A stretch of 64,000 nucleotides of DNA from positions 1,922,001 to 1,986,000 of the forward strand of contig NZ_CP069421.1 in the NCBI RefSeq assembly GCF_018118585.1, read 5' to 3'. The position numbers and the translations under genes were made by a program. The first letter of the stretch is position 1, and the number at the start of each line of letters is the position of its first letter. Below the pieces are notes generated by a model. The model saw nothing but the letters and a program-made list of their open reading frames with translations, did not search any database and was not told the origin of the DNA. Positions 7,861 to 16,300 of this stretch are shown one piece after another. Origin of the DNA: Aristaeella lactis. GTDB taxonomy: Bacteria > Bacillota > Clostridia > Christensenellales > Aristaeellaceae.

Positions 7861-8514
7861 TCAGGATTCTCCCTGCGTCTTTCGCCATTCCCGGACTTCC
7901 CGGCACATAGTGATGGGCTCTCCGGCCCCGATCCGTTCCTCCGCCAGCTTCCGCACCGCCGCGCATAACGCGTCCAGTCCGCGGATATCGCCGCCGTACG
8001 CCTGCAGGATGGCTTCGCCCTCCGCCAGCGCCGCGTCATACTGCTCTTTGGACAATTCCCCGGAAGCATAGGCCGCGTCCAGTTCGTCCCGGTCATCCAC
8101 CTTCACTTCGCCTTCCGGCGTTATGATCACATCCAGGTACTTGTCGATAAACACCGTGATGCCGTCCTCATCCTGCTCGATTCCCTCGATGATATCAATA
8201 TACCAGATGGACGGCTGGTATCTTTCATCCGCGGTCACCGGATAATGCTTCCGTTCCGGATCATGGGTTCCGTCCGGAAAATACATGGTGGTGATCACCC
8301 GGCGGGTGCCATCCGGAATCAGCTCCAGCCAGGTCATGCCTCCGCCGGTCACCTGGATCCTGCCGGCTTTCGGCGTTTCCCAGTAATTCTTTTCCCCGTC
8401 CGTAAGCCGGATCAGGCAGACTGTCCCGTGAAACAGTTCATGGTCAATCCGCATCTGGTAGTACGGGTAATACTGGAATCCCCATTGGTCCCGGTTCAGT
8501 CGCTTGTGATTCAT
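7861..8514 (-). CDS. DUF402 family protein
   Basis: The core region YQPSIWYIDIIEGIEQ, then the DKYLDVIITPEG strand pair and DDRDELDAAYASGELS, is characteristic of DUF402, a family that includes nucleoside di/triphosphatases and ribonuclease-associated beta-barrels. The conserved aspartates of the metal site are present (YIDI, FIDKYLDV, VDDRDELD). A C-terminal extension of about 45 residues is added. AAGGGG lies upstream of the ATG. It stands alone, about 55 bases from the hydrolase gene. Confidence 0.75.
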   Translation of the reverse strand: MNHKRLNRDQWGFQYYPYYQMRIDHELFHGTVCLIRLTDGEKNYWETPKAGRIQVTGGGMTWLELIPDGTRRVITTMYFPDGTHDPERKHYPVTADERYQPSIWYIDIIEGIEQDEDGITVFIDKYLDVIITPEGEVKVDDRDELDAAYASGELSKEQYDAALAEGEAILQAYGGDIRGLDALCAAVRKLAEERIGAGEPITMCREVREWRKTQGES

Positions 8515-8568
8515 CTCAAATCCCCTTTACTCTTTCGCCGGTGCACCTGGTCATCACACCGTTCTCCG

Positions 8569-9450
8569 TCAGGGCGCCTGAAAAACGCTGATCATTTTCC
8601 GGTTGATCTCCTCCGCCCGCTCATGGTTCAGCCCGTGGCCGGCTTTTTCATAGAACACGGCGTTCATGTGGTTCTGCTCCAGGACTTCCCTTCCGCCGAT
8701 CTTCTCAAACGGATCATCTGTGCCCACCAGGTAGGTCACCTTGTCCCGGATCCTGTCCACCTCTTCCGGTGTGAACGCATGGAGCCTGTGGTAACCCATT
8801 GCCATGTTGTTGAAGCCCTTCAGTAGGCTTTTGTAATGGGCCATGATCTCCCTGTTTTCCGTAAAGACCGCGTAGTTCTCTCCGCTCAGCTTCCGCAGCA
8901 GCTTCGTCACGTTTTTATCCGTCGGGAACAGCGCCTCCGGCAGGAAGATCTTCATCATCGCCGACATGGAGTTCTTCTTTCCGCCCACCGGCACCGTGCC
9001 GGAGATGCTGATGGTTTTCATCACCCGTTCCGGACGCATCAGCGTGTACATCTGTACCAGGTATCCGCCCATGGATACACCCGCGAAGAAGGCCTTTTCA
9101 ATCCCCAGCGCGTCCAGCACCCCGTCGATCCAGCGGACGTCGTCAAATTCCCTGTTGTAGTTTTCGTTGGGCATGCTTTTCCCCGGGCCGCCTATCGTGT
9201 CGATGGCATAAAGGCGGAAATGTTTTCCCAGCTCCGGCGCGTTGTAGATCCACATCAGCGCGGAGTCGTCCCCCACACCGTGGAAAAGCACCAGCGCCGG
9301 GGCATCCTCCGCCCCGCACTCGATCACGTGGGTTGTTCCGTATTCAGTCTCCACGTCCCTTTCCTTTGTCCCGCACTGCCAGGAGGCCAGGACCCGGTCA
9401 TAAGTCTCCAGGATAGCCCGTCCGCTCTTTTCGCTTCTGTATTTCTTCAT
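8569..9450 (-). CDS. Alpha/beta hydrolase
   Basis: A 293-residue alpha/beta hydrolase without a signal peptide. The oxyanion region LFHGVGDD, nucleophile elbow GVSMGG, an acid candidate in VGTDDPFEK and the catalytic His in AGHGLNHE occur in the expected order. The substrate is unknown. It overlaps the TetR gene by ATGA and is probably controlled by it. Confidence 0.85.
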   Translation of the reverse strand: MKKYRSEKSGRAILETYDRVLASWQCGTKERDVETEYGTTHVIECGAEDAPALVLFHGVGDDSALMWIYNAPELGKHFRLYAIDTIGGPGKSMPNENYNREFDDVRWIDGVLDALGIEKAFFAGVSMGGYLVQMYTLMRPERVMKTISISGTVPVGGKKNSMSAMMKIFLPEALFPTDKNVTKLLRKLSGENYAVFTENREIMAHYKSLLKGFNNMAMGYHRLHAFTPEEVDRIRDKVTYLVGTDDPFEKIGGREVLEQNHMNAVFYEKAGHGLNHERAEEINRKMISVFQAP

Positions 9451-10040
9451 TGCCTGTCCGCTCCTTTTTCTTTGAATACCCTGTTATAAAACGCCGTCAG
9501 TTCCCGGGCCATCCTGTCCGTGTCCCCGGTGAAGTATCCCAGCATAATGATCCCGTGATATTCCCCTGCAAGGCGGTCCGCGTCAGTTTCCCCGATTTCT
9601 CCCCGGGACGCCAGCAGCTCAAACACCTTTGCTTCATGCGCGATGGGATCGGTGAACATCATCTGCTGCCAGGCTTCCTCCGCGGCGGGTTCATGGAACC
9701 GCTCGCTCTCCAGCATCCGCAGCAGGGGATCGATCTGTTCATGCCGCAGGTAGGCTGTCACATACATGACCCCCGCGCGCACAAAGGGCTCGCATTCCAC
9801 CTTCTCCGTACCGCTCAGGATCCGGAAAAAGGAATCCCGGGCTTTCGCGGTCAGCTCGTTGGCCCGGGTGATCATATCCCGCACCAAGGCCTGTTTGCTT
9901 TCATAATAATGGTAAATCGTGCTGACACTGATACCGACGGATTCCGCCAGGTCCCGCATGGAAACAGCCGCGAATCCCTTTTCAGAAAACAGCTTCAGGG
10001 CTTCCCGGATAATCAGTTCCTTTTTGTTTTCTTTCGGCAT
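9447..10040 (-). CDS. TetR-family transcriptional repressor
   Basis: The N-terminal helix-turn-helix (LKLFSEKGFAAVSMRDLAE, then SVSTIYHYYESKQALV) is a typical TetR DNA-binding domain, with a C-terminal ligand domain of about 130 residues. The start at 10040 is preferred over upstream in-frame ATGs because GGAGG is five bases before it. A perfect palindrome directly upstream is its likely operator. It forms a two-gene operon with the hydrolase. Confidence 0.88.
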   Translation of the reverse strand: MPKENKKELIIREALKLFSEKGFAAVSMRDLAESVGISVSTIYHYYESKQALVRDMITRANELTAKARDSFFRILSGTEKVECEPFVRAGVMYVTAYLRHEQIDPLLRMLESERFHEPAAEEAWQQMMFTDPIAHEAKVFELLASRGEIGETDADRLAGEYHGIIMLGYFTGDTDRMARELTAFYNRVFKEKGADRQ

Positions 10041-10061
10041 AGCATCCTCCTGCATCAATTA

Positions 10062-10079
10062 ATCGAACGTTCGTTCGAT
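10062..10079. promoter_or_regulatory. Candidate TetR operator
   Basis: An 18-base perfect palindrome, ATCGAACG-TT-CGTTCGAT, is next to a TATAAT-like element and 22 bases upstream of the TetR start. Autorepression of the TetR/hydrolase operon is the simple reading. Confidence 0.7.
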
Positions 10080-10120
10080 ATAATATCCTCTTTCCCTGTT
10101 CCCGTCAATACATTCTTTTC

Positions 10121-10150
10121 AAAAAACCGGAATGCAACAGCATTCCGGTT
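10121..10150 (-). terminator. Terminator of the nitrilase/GNAT operon
   Basis: AACCGGAATGC and GCATTCCGGTT form an 11-pair stem with loop AACA. Six A residues on the left give a T-run on the minus strand. Confidence 0.85.
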
Positions 10151-10191
10151 CAGCATAACCCTATGGTAAAGATACATCATATTTCCGCCCG

Positions 10192-10722
10192 TCACAGATC
10201 CAGTTTCAGGGTCACCGCGTCAAAGAGTTTTCCGTTCACATTACGGAAATCCTTCTTCCGGTATACCTCTGTGAATCCCAGCTTTTCCGCCACCCGGAGC
10301 ATCCGGGTGTTTCCCGACCAGGTCTGGGTATATACGGAAGCGGAGCCATGTTCCTTCAGGTACCGGATAAACTGCCTCAGGGCTTCCGTACCGGCGCCCC
10401 TGTTATAGACGCTTTCCTCGGGAAGATCAATTCCGACAGCCCGGATCCCTTCCGGATTTTCCACATAGTCCAGGTCATCATACCAGCAGACCCATCCGAT
10501 ATGCTTTCCGTCCAGGTCTACATCATACTTCCACCGAACCGTATCCTCCGGCAGGTTCTTTACGGATTCATAGTATTCCGTCCAGCCTTTGCGCTCTTCT
10601 TCCTCCGTAGTTTCGGGTAATTCTTCCCACGGCGCGTCAAAAAGCATCCATCCGGTGTCCTTTGTAAACCAGCGGACATAATCCTCTATGTCACTTTCGC
10701 GCATGTCACGCAGTGTGATCAT
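10192..10722 (-). CDS. GNAT family N-acetyltransferase
   Basis: A 176-residue RimJ/RimL-like GNAT. The N-terminus reads ITLRDMRESDIEDYVRWF, the acetyl-CoA loop region is around VYNRGAGTEALRQFI, and ARG-poor end motifs NTRMLRVAEKLGFTEVYRK match motif B. The substrate is unknown. It is the last gene of a four-gene operon, 19 bases after the membrane protein gene. Confidence 0.85.
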   Translation of the reverse strand: MITLRDMRESDIEDYVRWFTKDTGWMLFDAPWEELPETTEEEERKGWTEYYESVKNLPEDTVRWKYDVDLDGKHIGWVCWYDDLDYVENPEGIRAVGIDLPEESVYNRGAGTEALRQFIRYLKEHGSASVYTQTWSGNTRMLRVAEKLGFTEVYRKKDFRNVNGKLFDAVTLKLDL

Positions 10723-10741
10723 TTTTCCCTCCGTTTTGTGC

Positions 10742-11149
10742 TTACACCAGGCATGCGATGATATTCAGCAGGATCAGCACATGCAGGAGAATATGATACA
10801 GGTCCGGCACCAGCCGCTTTTCGCTCATAGGGAAAAGCCGGATCGTATCTTTGAAACAGTCGTTGTATCCCTGCAGCTTCCGCTCGCTTGCGCCGAAGAT
10901 GGTGAAATACCAGTGGCACATAAACTGCACGGCAAACCAGAGCAGCAGGATCCCCAGCAGGATCCATCTCCCCGCCGGCTGGAAGCAGTGATACGCGATC
11001 AGTCCGAGGCTGTACAGGCACAGCATGCAGAACTCCGCGCTTTTCACGCCCATGCCTCCCACCAGCAGTCGTTTCCCGAGCCGGTAAGTGGTCACGCAGC
11101 CCAGGAACCAGATCCACAGAGCTGCCTGAATCAGAATGGTTATGGCCAT
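10742..11149 (-). CDS. Small four-helix membrane protein
   Basis: 135 residues with about four transmembrane helices; loops carry YRLGKR and ASERKLQGYNDC. I do not recognise the family. GGAGGAAACGG lies upstream of the ATG. It sits between the nitrilase-like gene and the GNAT gene in the same operon. Confidence 0.65.
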   Translation of the reverse strand: MAITILIQAALWIWFLGCVTTYRLGKRLLVGGMGVKSAEFCMLCLYSLGLIAYHCFQPAGRWILLGILLLWFAVQFMCHWYFTIFGASERKLQGYNDCFKDTIRLFPMSEKRLVPDLYHILLHVLILLNIIACLV

Positions 11150-11179
11150 TTTCCGTTTCCTCCCCCATGCTTTCTTTTC

Positions 11180-11890
11180 TTAAGCGTCAACGATCAGGAT
11201 CCGTTCCTCATCAAAGGGGATTTTGTCCGTTACCTTCCCGTCCCTGAACCGGAAAGCGCCGCCGTGGTTCACCGGATCATTGTCCAGGGGATTGATCAGC
11301 AGCGTATCTTTCGCGGCCAGCAGCGCCTGCTCCGCGTATTCGTCCAGGGCACTGTCCTCCCATTCCTCCGTCGTGTAGTCACAATACACCGGCCAGATCA
11401 GCAGGTGCTCCGTCCGGAACCTTTCCGGATAATCCCACATATCCCCGCAGAGGGCCGGCATGATCTTTTTCCCGTGGAATGTAAATTCCCCGGTTTCCGT
11501 TCCCTCGCGGTAATGGCTGTCCGTTTTACTGAACTCTTTCCATCCCCGGGAAATCCGCCGGTAATTATGCACGGTCTTCCCCTCCGCCAGTACGGCGCAG
11601 GAGGAATAAATCTTATCCCCTTCTTTTTCAATATAGCCGAAAAGCAGACCTGTCCCGTACCGGACCGTCAGGCCGCGCAGATAGTCCATTGTTTCTGAGT
11701 TTTGATCCACCGCCATCTGCCTGTCGGTTTCATAGTCCCAGCACAGGCTGTCGAAACCCTGCAGGAAAGCTTCGCCGAAACACAGCAGTTCCGCCTGTCC
11801 CTGTGTTTCCTTCAGTGCCCGCTCAATCTGCGTCAGATTGAACGGGATGTTTTTATTCTCGCTCCTGTAGGATACCAGTCCGATTTTCAT
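11180..11890 (-). CDS. Nitrilase-superfamily (carbon-nitrogen hydrolase) protein
   Basis: The 236-residue protein follows the CN-hydrolase fold. Glu40 lies in CFGEAFLQGF, and Cys148 in ALCGDMWDYPE, the nucleophile region. Where active members have a catalytic Lys in a YRKxH context, this protein reads YRRIS, with Arg at position 112. Either a nearby Lys substitutes (for example in GWKEF) or the enzyme is altered. The start has GGAGG six bases upstream and overlaps the HExxH gene (ATGA), so the two products probably act together. Confidence 0.8.
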   Translation of the reverse strand: MKIGLVSYRSENKNIPFNLTQIERALKETQGQAELLCFGEAFLQGFDSLCWDYETDRQMAVDQNSETMDYLRGLTVRYGTGLLFGYIEKEGDKIYSSCAVLAEGKTVHNYRRISRGWKEFSKTDSHYREGTETGEFTFHGKKIMPALCGDMWDYPERFRTEHLLIWPVYCDYTTEEWEDSALDEYAEQALLAAKDTLLINPLDNDPVNHGGAFRFRDGKVTDKIPFDEERILIVDA

Positions 11891-12744
11891 ATTGTTCCTC
11901 CCTGAACCATCTGCCTCAGGCGTTCCTTCAGCCGGTTTTCTCCGGCTTCTCCCAGCGCCTTGCGGGAAACCTCCAGGTTCTCCTCTCCGATCCAGTCACG
12001 GTAGGCCCCGGAAAGATCCGGGCAGAGTGCTTCGATCAGGTACTCATCAAAGCAGAGCACCTGGTATTCCGCGATATCATGGGATCCGTCTTCCATCCGG
12101 ATATCCCCGCTCATCATCGGATCTGTGACAGAATGGGTGCATTCATGCAGGAACTGCAGGAAGCAGCCCGTGAGATCCTCCTCCTTTTCCGGCCAGGTCA
12201 GGTAAACCACCAAGGCGTTCTGCAGGTTGACTGCCCGTCCGTTCTTCCTCAGGCTGTAGGAAAAAAGGACTTTGGTGTCCATGCCCAGTTCCGCGAAAAA
12301 GCTGCTGAACCTGTCCGCCAGTGCCCGGAAACGGCTGTAAACCTTTTCCGTCTGCTGCGCGGTTTCGGTATGATGTTCCTTCCACCACTGATAAAAGGTT
12401 CCGGAAACCCTGTCGCAGATCTCGATCAGGGGATCCGCGAAATCCTTCATATCCTTATCTGTCAGCATGCCGCATCCGGCAAGCATTTCCCTGAACTGTC
12501 CCGGGTTTTCCGCCGCCAGGGCTATGAAATTGATCACCGCCAGCCGGTCGAAGTGTTCCTGGTAGTAACTGATCAGCCGTTGCGGGATTCCGGGATAAAC
12601 CCCCAGGCATCCGGCCATTTCCGCCGTGTATCCCGGGTCGGATACATCCGCGGCGCAGTCTATGGGCATATGCGCCAGCAGGTAGTAGAAAAGATCCGCA
12701 AAGGGATTATACAAAAACTCCGCGGGTTGTTTGTTATTATCCAT
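11887..12744 (-). CDS. Uncharacterised HExxH-containing protein
   Basis: 285 residues, no signal peptide. A zinc-metallopeptidase-like motif HECTH lies at residues 200-204 inside a hydrophobic helix (CFLQFLHECTH), and Glu234 in FDEYLIEAL, about 30 residues later, could be the third ligand as in gluzincins. The N-terminal 190 residues match no family I know. It is the first gene of the operon with the nitrilase-like, membrane and GNAT genes. Peptidase activity is inferred from the motif only. Confidence 0.6.
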   Translation of the reverse strand: MDNNKQPAEFLYNPFADLFYYLLAHMPIDCAADVSDPGYTAEMAGCLGVYPGIPQRLISYYQEHFDRLAVINFIALAAENPGQFREMLAGCGMLTDKDMKDFADPLIEICDRVSGTFYQWWKEHHTETAQQTEKVYSRFRALADRFSSFFAELGMDTKVLFSYSLRKNGRAVNLQNALVVYLTWPEKEEDLTGCFLQFLHECTHSVTDPMMSGDIRMEDGSHDIAEYQVLCFDEYLIEALCPDLSGAYRDWIGEENLEVSRKALGEAGENRLKERLRQMVQGGTI

Positions 12745-12893
12745 ATCGCTCGTCTGATTATCCTTTCAGTTCTGTCAGGAGCACCGGTCCCGGGCCCCTT
12801 TCAGGTCCATCATACCGTTACATGATACCGTAATAAAGGGTTGAAGTGGCAAAATAGATTCCCTTTTCCGACTTTTTTGCCTGAAATCAGTCC

Positions 12894-12924
12894 TTGACTT
12901 AGAGTTTACTTCAGAGGATAACAT
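12894..12924 (+). promoter_or_regulatory. MerR-type promoter of the ECF-LarC operon
   Basis: TTGACT (12894-12899), a 19-base spacer with the TAGAGTTTACTT dyad, then TAACAT (12919-12924). It is the third promoter of this architecture in the window and nearly identical in its spacer start to the one at 2006-2036. Confidence 0.6.
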
Positions 12925-12979
12925 ACATATAATGTGAATACAGTCCCAGTAAATCGTTCATATGAGAGGAGACCTGCCC

Positions 12980-13537
12980 TTGAACTCCCTGCAGATCAGA
13001 AAGCTGACCTACGCCGCGTTACTGCTGGCGCTGGCGGTCATGATGCCCAGAATTGCCGGACTCATCCCGGACATCGGAAAAACCCTGAACCTGATGCATA
13101 TCCCGGTATTGCTGTGCGGTTTCCTGTGCGGCTGGTCCTGGGGGCTTGTGGTTGGTTTTACTGCACCGCTGCTCAGCTCGTTGCTGAACGGTATGCCCGG
13201 GATTTTTCCCGATGCGGTGGTGATGGCTTTTGAGCTGGCCGCGTACGGCGCCCTTTCCGGACTGCTGTACAGGCTGCTGCCGAAAAAGAAATGGAGCATT
13301 TATGCCGCGCTGATCGGCGCCATGCTCGCCGGCCGTATCGTGTACGGAATCGTATACCTTTTCCTCACCGGTCTGGGGCTGGTGAAGATTAACGATGCCC
13401 TCCTGGCCTTTGTCTGGGTCAGGGCGTTTGCCAAGCCTTTCGCCGGGATCATCCTGCAGATTGCTTTGGTTCCCCTGCTTGTTATGGTCCTGGAGCGGGC
13501 CCGGCTGATTCTGAATAACAGGAGAACAGTCCAATGA
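12980..13537 (+). CDS. ECF transporter S component
   Basis: A membrane protein of about 185 residues with six predicted helices. The segment LNLMHIPVLLCGFLCGWSWG and the following GFTAPLLSSLLNGMP helix are typical of substrate-binding S components of energy-coupling-factor vitamin/metal transporters. I prefer the TTG at 12980, because AGGAG lies nine bases before it; the ATG at 12962 has no ribosome binding site and encodes that AGGAG. The substrate is unknown. The link to larC hints at nickel or a cofactor precursor, but the helix pattern is vitamin-like rather than NikM-like. No ECF ATPase or T subunit is in the window. Confidence 0.8.
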   Translation: MNSLQIRKLTYAALLLALAVMMPRIAGLIPDIGKTLNLMHIPVLLCGFLCGWSWGLVVGFTAPLLSSLLNGMPGIFPDAVVMAFELAAYGALSGLLYRLLPKKKWSIYAALIGAMLAGRIVYGIVYLFLTGLGLVKINDALLAFVWVRAFAKPFAGIILQIALVPLLVMVLERARLILNNRRTVQ

Positions 13538-14856
13538 AAACACTGTACCTGGAATGCGCAATGGGCGCTGCCGGCGATATGCTGACTGCGGCTCTGCTGG
13601 AGCTCACCGGAGACAGGCAGGCGTTCATTGACAAAATGAATGCCCTGGGCCTGCCCGGTGTTTCCGTTGCTGCGGAACCTGCCGTGAAGTGCGGTATCAC
13701 CGGTACTCATGTCACGGTCACCGTAGACGGGGTGGAAGAGGAAGCCGGTGATGTGCATGAGCATGAACATCACCATGATCATGACCACCACCACGATCAC
13801 GAGCATGAGCATCATCACGAACACGGGCATGAACATGAACATGAGCATCATCATGATCACGATCATAGCCACGGGCACCACCACCATGCCTCCATGGCGG
13901 ATATTGAGGCGCTGATCAACGGCCTGGACATATCCGACCGGGTCAAAGCAGACGCCCTGGCTGTGTACGCCCTGATCGCGGATGCGGAAAGCCGGGTTCA
14001 CGGCCGGCCCGTCACTGAGATCCATTTCCATGAGGTGGGTACCCTGGACGCGGTGGCGGACGTGGTAGGCGTATGCCTCCTGATGGAGCAGCTCTCCCCG
14101 GATCGGGTCATGGCCTCCCCCGTCCATACGGGCAGCGGCCATGTCCACTGTGCCCACGGCATCCTTCCGGTTCCCGCCCCCGCCACGGCACTGCTCCTGC
14201 AGGGAATCCCTTCCTGTGAAGGTTCTGTAAGCAGCGAGCTTTGCACCCCCACAGGTGCCGCCCTGCTGAAACACTTCGTTTCCCGTTTCGGGGATCGTCC
14301 GGTCATGACGGTGGAAGCAATCGGCTACGGCATGGGCAAAAAGGATTTTGAGCAGGCTAACTGCGTCCGTGCCTTCCTGGGGGAAAGCGAGGGGGAACGG
14401 GAAACCATCACCCGGCTCGAATGCAACCTGGATGACATGACCGCGGAGGACCTCGGTTTCGCCATGGACCAGCTGTTTGCCGCCGGTGCCCGGGATGTCT
14501 ACACCCAACCTGTCGGCATGAAAAAGAATCGTCCCGGTATCCTGCTGTCGGTCATCTGTGCTTCGCAGGACGCCGATCACCTGGCGGAAGTGATGATGAA
14601 GCATACCACCACCCTGGGCATCCGCCGCCAGGATATGAGCCGGTATTTCCTCCGGCGGAAGATCGAAACCGTCAGCACGGAATACGGCCCCGTCCGGGTC
14701 AAATATGCCTCCGGCATGGGCGTCAGCCGAGCCAAGCCAGAATACGAGGATATCGCTGCCCTGGCCAAAGAACACAATGTGCCGCTGAGCACCGTCCGGG
14801 AAGCCGCGATAAAAGCATACTCGGGAAAGGATATCAGCTCCGGAAAGCCGGAGTAA
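13534..14856 (+). CDS. larC: LarC, nickel pincer cofactor biosynthesis protein
   Basis: LarC inserts nickel into the pyridinium dithiocarboxylate mononucleotide to finish the pincer cofactor of lactate racemase (LarA) and relatives. This 440-residue copy has the N-terminal half beginning YLECAMGAAGDM, the conserved EIHFHEVGTLDAVADVVG and SPVHTGSGHV segments, and a complete C-terminal half (ECNLDDMTAEDLGFAMD, GMKKNRPG). Residues 75-118 are an extreme His/Asp/Glu tract with about 28 histidines, likely a nickel store. It is one uninterrupted reading frame, unlike Lactobacillus larC1/larC2. larB, larE and larA are not nearby. ATGA overlaps the S component gene. Confidence 0.93.
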   Translation: MKTLYLECAMGAAGDMLTAALLELTGDRQAFIDKMNALGLPGVSVAAEPAVKCGITGTHVTVTVDGVEEEAGDVHEHEHHHDHDHHHDHEHEHHHEHGHEHEHEHHHDHDHSHGHHHHASMADIEALINGLDISDRVKADALAVYALIADAESRVHGRPVTEIHFHEVGTLDAVADVVGVCLLMEQLSPDRVMASPVHTGSGHVHCAHGILPVPAPATALLLQGIPSCEGSVSSELCTPTGAALLKHFVSRFGDRPVMTVEAIGYGMGKKDFEQANCVRAFLGESEGERETITRLECNLDDMTAEDLGFAMDQLFAAGARDVYTQPVGMKKNRPGILLSVICASQDADHLAEVMMKHTTTLGIRRQDMSRYFLRRKIETVSTEYGPVRVKYASGMGVSRAKPEYEDIAALAKEHNVPLSTVREAAIKAYSGKDISSGKPE

Positions 14857-14881
14857 TAACATATAAAGGGAGGATACCTAT

Positions 14882-15412
14882 ATGGAATTCAGAAAACTGA
14901 TCGATGCCCGCCGGAGCGTCCGGGGTTATCAGTCCGGCGCAAGTCATGAGGACCTGGCCGCCATCTGCAAGGCTGCGCAGCAGGCTCCCTCCTGGATGAA
15001 CCAGCAGACAGCCCGCTGCTATGTGGTGGAAACGCCGGAGATCCTGGAATCCCTGCGCGACGCCGCGCTCCCTTCCTTTAACCGGAACAGCTCGGCAAAC
15101 GCAGTCCTCATCGTCACCACCTTTGTCAAAGGCATCGTTGGGTTCGGTCCGGACGGCAAGCCCGTGGATGATATCGGCAACGGCTGGGGCATTTACGACC
15201 TGGGTCTGCATGACGCCTACCTGATCCTTGCGGCCAAGGATCTCGGCTATGATACCCTGATCATGGGCATGCGGGATGTGGACCTGCTCCGGGATAAACT
15301 CGGCATTCCGGAAAACGAGGAGCTCATCTCCGTCATCGCGGTCGGCAGGAGTGATATCGTGCCTGCCACCCCACCCCGGAAGCCCCTGGAGGAAACTGTC
15401 CGTTTCTTCTGA
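14882..15412 (+). CDS. Nitroreductase family protein
   Basis: An FMN-dependent nitroreductase-fold protein of 176 residues: N-terminal FRKLIDARRSVRGYQ, the AAQQAPSWMNQQ flavin segment, and the C-terminal ISVIAVGRSD turn. AGGGAGG lies upstream of the ATG, 25 bases after larC. It is the last gene of the ECF-LarC operon. The physiological substrate is unknown. Confidence 0.88.
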   Translation: MEFRKLIDARRSVRGYQSGASHEDLAAICKAAQQAPSWMNQQTARCYVVETPEILESLRDAALPSFNRNSSANAVLIVTTFVKGIVGFGPDGKPVDDIGNGWGIYDLGLHDAYLILAAKDLGYDTLIMGMRDVDLLRDKLGIPENEELISVIAVGRSDIVPATPPRKPLEETVRFF

Positions 15413-15424
15413 TCTCATCAATAA

Positions 15425-15456
15425 AAAGAGGGTATCGCACAGGCGATACCCTCTTT
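15425..15456. terminator. Bidirectional terminator
   Basis: AAAGAGGGTATCGC pairs perfectly with GCGATACCCTCTTT around loop ACAG, with A and T runs on both sides. It serves the convergent nitroreductase and signal peptidase genes. Confidence 0.9.
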
Positions 15457-15468
15457 CTTTATCTGTCT

Positions 15469-16092
15469 TTATTCGATTCCGCGGATGCCGCTGAACGGAT
15501 ACAGCACCGTACGTGCGTGTCCGATGATCATATTCCGCGGCAGGGAACCCTGGGACCGGCTGTCGTTGGAGTTGTTCCGGTGGTCACCCATGACAAAGAA
15601 TTCTCCCTCCGGAACCTCATAGGGTCCGAAGTTGTTCAGGCTGCCACCCCGGTATTCATCCAGGATATACGGTTCCTCATATCTTTCCCCGTTCACATAC
15701 AGGTAGCCCTGCCGCAATTCCACGGTATCCCCCGGCAGGCCGACAACGCGCTTCACGAAATTCGTGTCACCCCGTCCCGGATAACGGCAGACTACCACGT
15801 CAAAGCGCTTCGGATCCCCGCCTGTGGTAATGCGGGACGCTGCTTCCTTGCCTTTGTCATCCCACCAGGGAAGGGAAAGCCAGGTACTCGCGTAATCAAA
15901 CTTGGTCACAAACATGATCTCTCCGCTGGAGAGCGTGCCATTCATGGATGATCCGTCCACCCGGACCATCTCAAACGCGAAAGCCCGCAGCGGCAGGGCG
16001 ATCACCACAGCTGCGACAATGGTCAGGATCCATTCCAGGATTTCCCGTCCGATCGTTTTCTTTTTCACATTCTTTTTCTTCATTTCTTCCAT
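15469..16092 (-). CDS. lepB: Signal peptidase I
   Basis: A type I signal peptidase that cleaves AxA-type signal peptides at the outer face of the membrane. A basic N-terminus precedes one transmembrane helix (about residues 18-42). Box B carries the nucleophile Ser in DGSSMNGTL, box D the general-base Lys in NFVKRVVGLPGD, and box E is GDHRNNSNDSR. Its 207 residues fit the Gram-positive short form. It sits 16 bases downstream of the small protein gene and may be transcribed with the sigma factor. Confidence 0.95.
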   Translation of the reverse strand: MEEMKKKNVKKKTIGREILEWILTIVAAVVIALPLRAFAFEMVRVDGSSMNGTLSSGEIMFVTKFDYASTWLSLPWWDDKGKEAASRITTGGDPKRFDVVVCRYPGRGDTNFVKRVVGLPGDTVELRQGYLYVNGERYEEPYILDEYRGGSLNNFGPYEVPEGEFFVMGDHRNNSNDSRSQGSLPRNMIIGHARTVLYPFSGIRGIE

Positions 16093-16108
16093 ACATTCTG
16101 CCAGCCTT

Positions 16109-16300
16109 TCAGATTATATGTGAGAAGGCATGCGCGGCGGTACAGACGGAAGGAAGAAAGGTGAGCAGCATACCGAAGGCGGCAGCTACCGCCCAGCGGA
16201 TTGCGGATGTGTTCTTCGGAAAGAGCAGGGCTGCCTGTTCCAGGACAGTAATTTCATTCCCGCGCAGGATGATCTTGTTCAGGTATTCATCACGCATCAT
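16109..16300 (-). CDS. Small single-helix membrane protein downstream of an ECF sigma gene
   Basis: 63 residues: a charged N-terminus (MRDEYLNKIILRGNEITVLEQ is the start) and a hydrophobic helix at about residues 36-60. It overlaps the end of the sigma factor gene by 11 bases, with AAAGGA inside the sigma coding end serving as ribosome binding site. Its position and topology suggest a membrane anti-sigma or regulatory peptide, but no known anti-sigma motif is visible. Confidence 0.55.
   Translation of the reverse strand: MMRDEYLNKIILRGNEITVLEQAALLFPKNTSAIRWAVAAAFGMLLTFLPSVCTAAHAFSHII

Noticed and set aside
13534-14856. Programmed frameshift in larC, as in Lactobacillus larC1/larC2
   Set aside because: Both halves are in one uninterrupted frame here.
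13300-14862. A 520-codon minus-strand frame opposite larC
   Set aside because: It arises from the codon bias and His-rich tract of larC; the translation has no family features and larC on the plus strand is certain.
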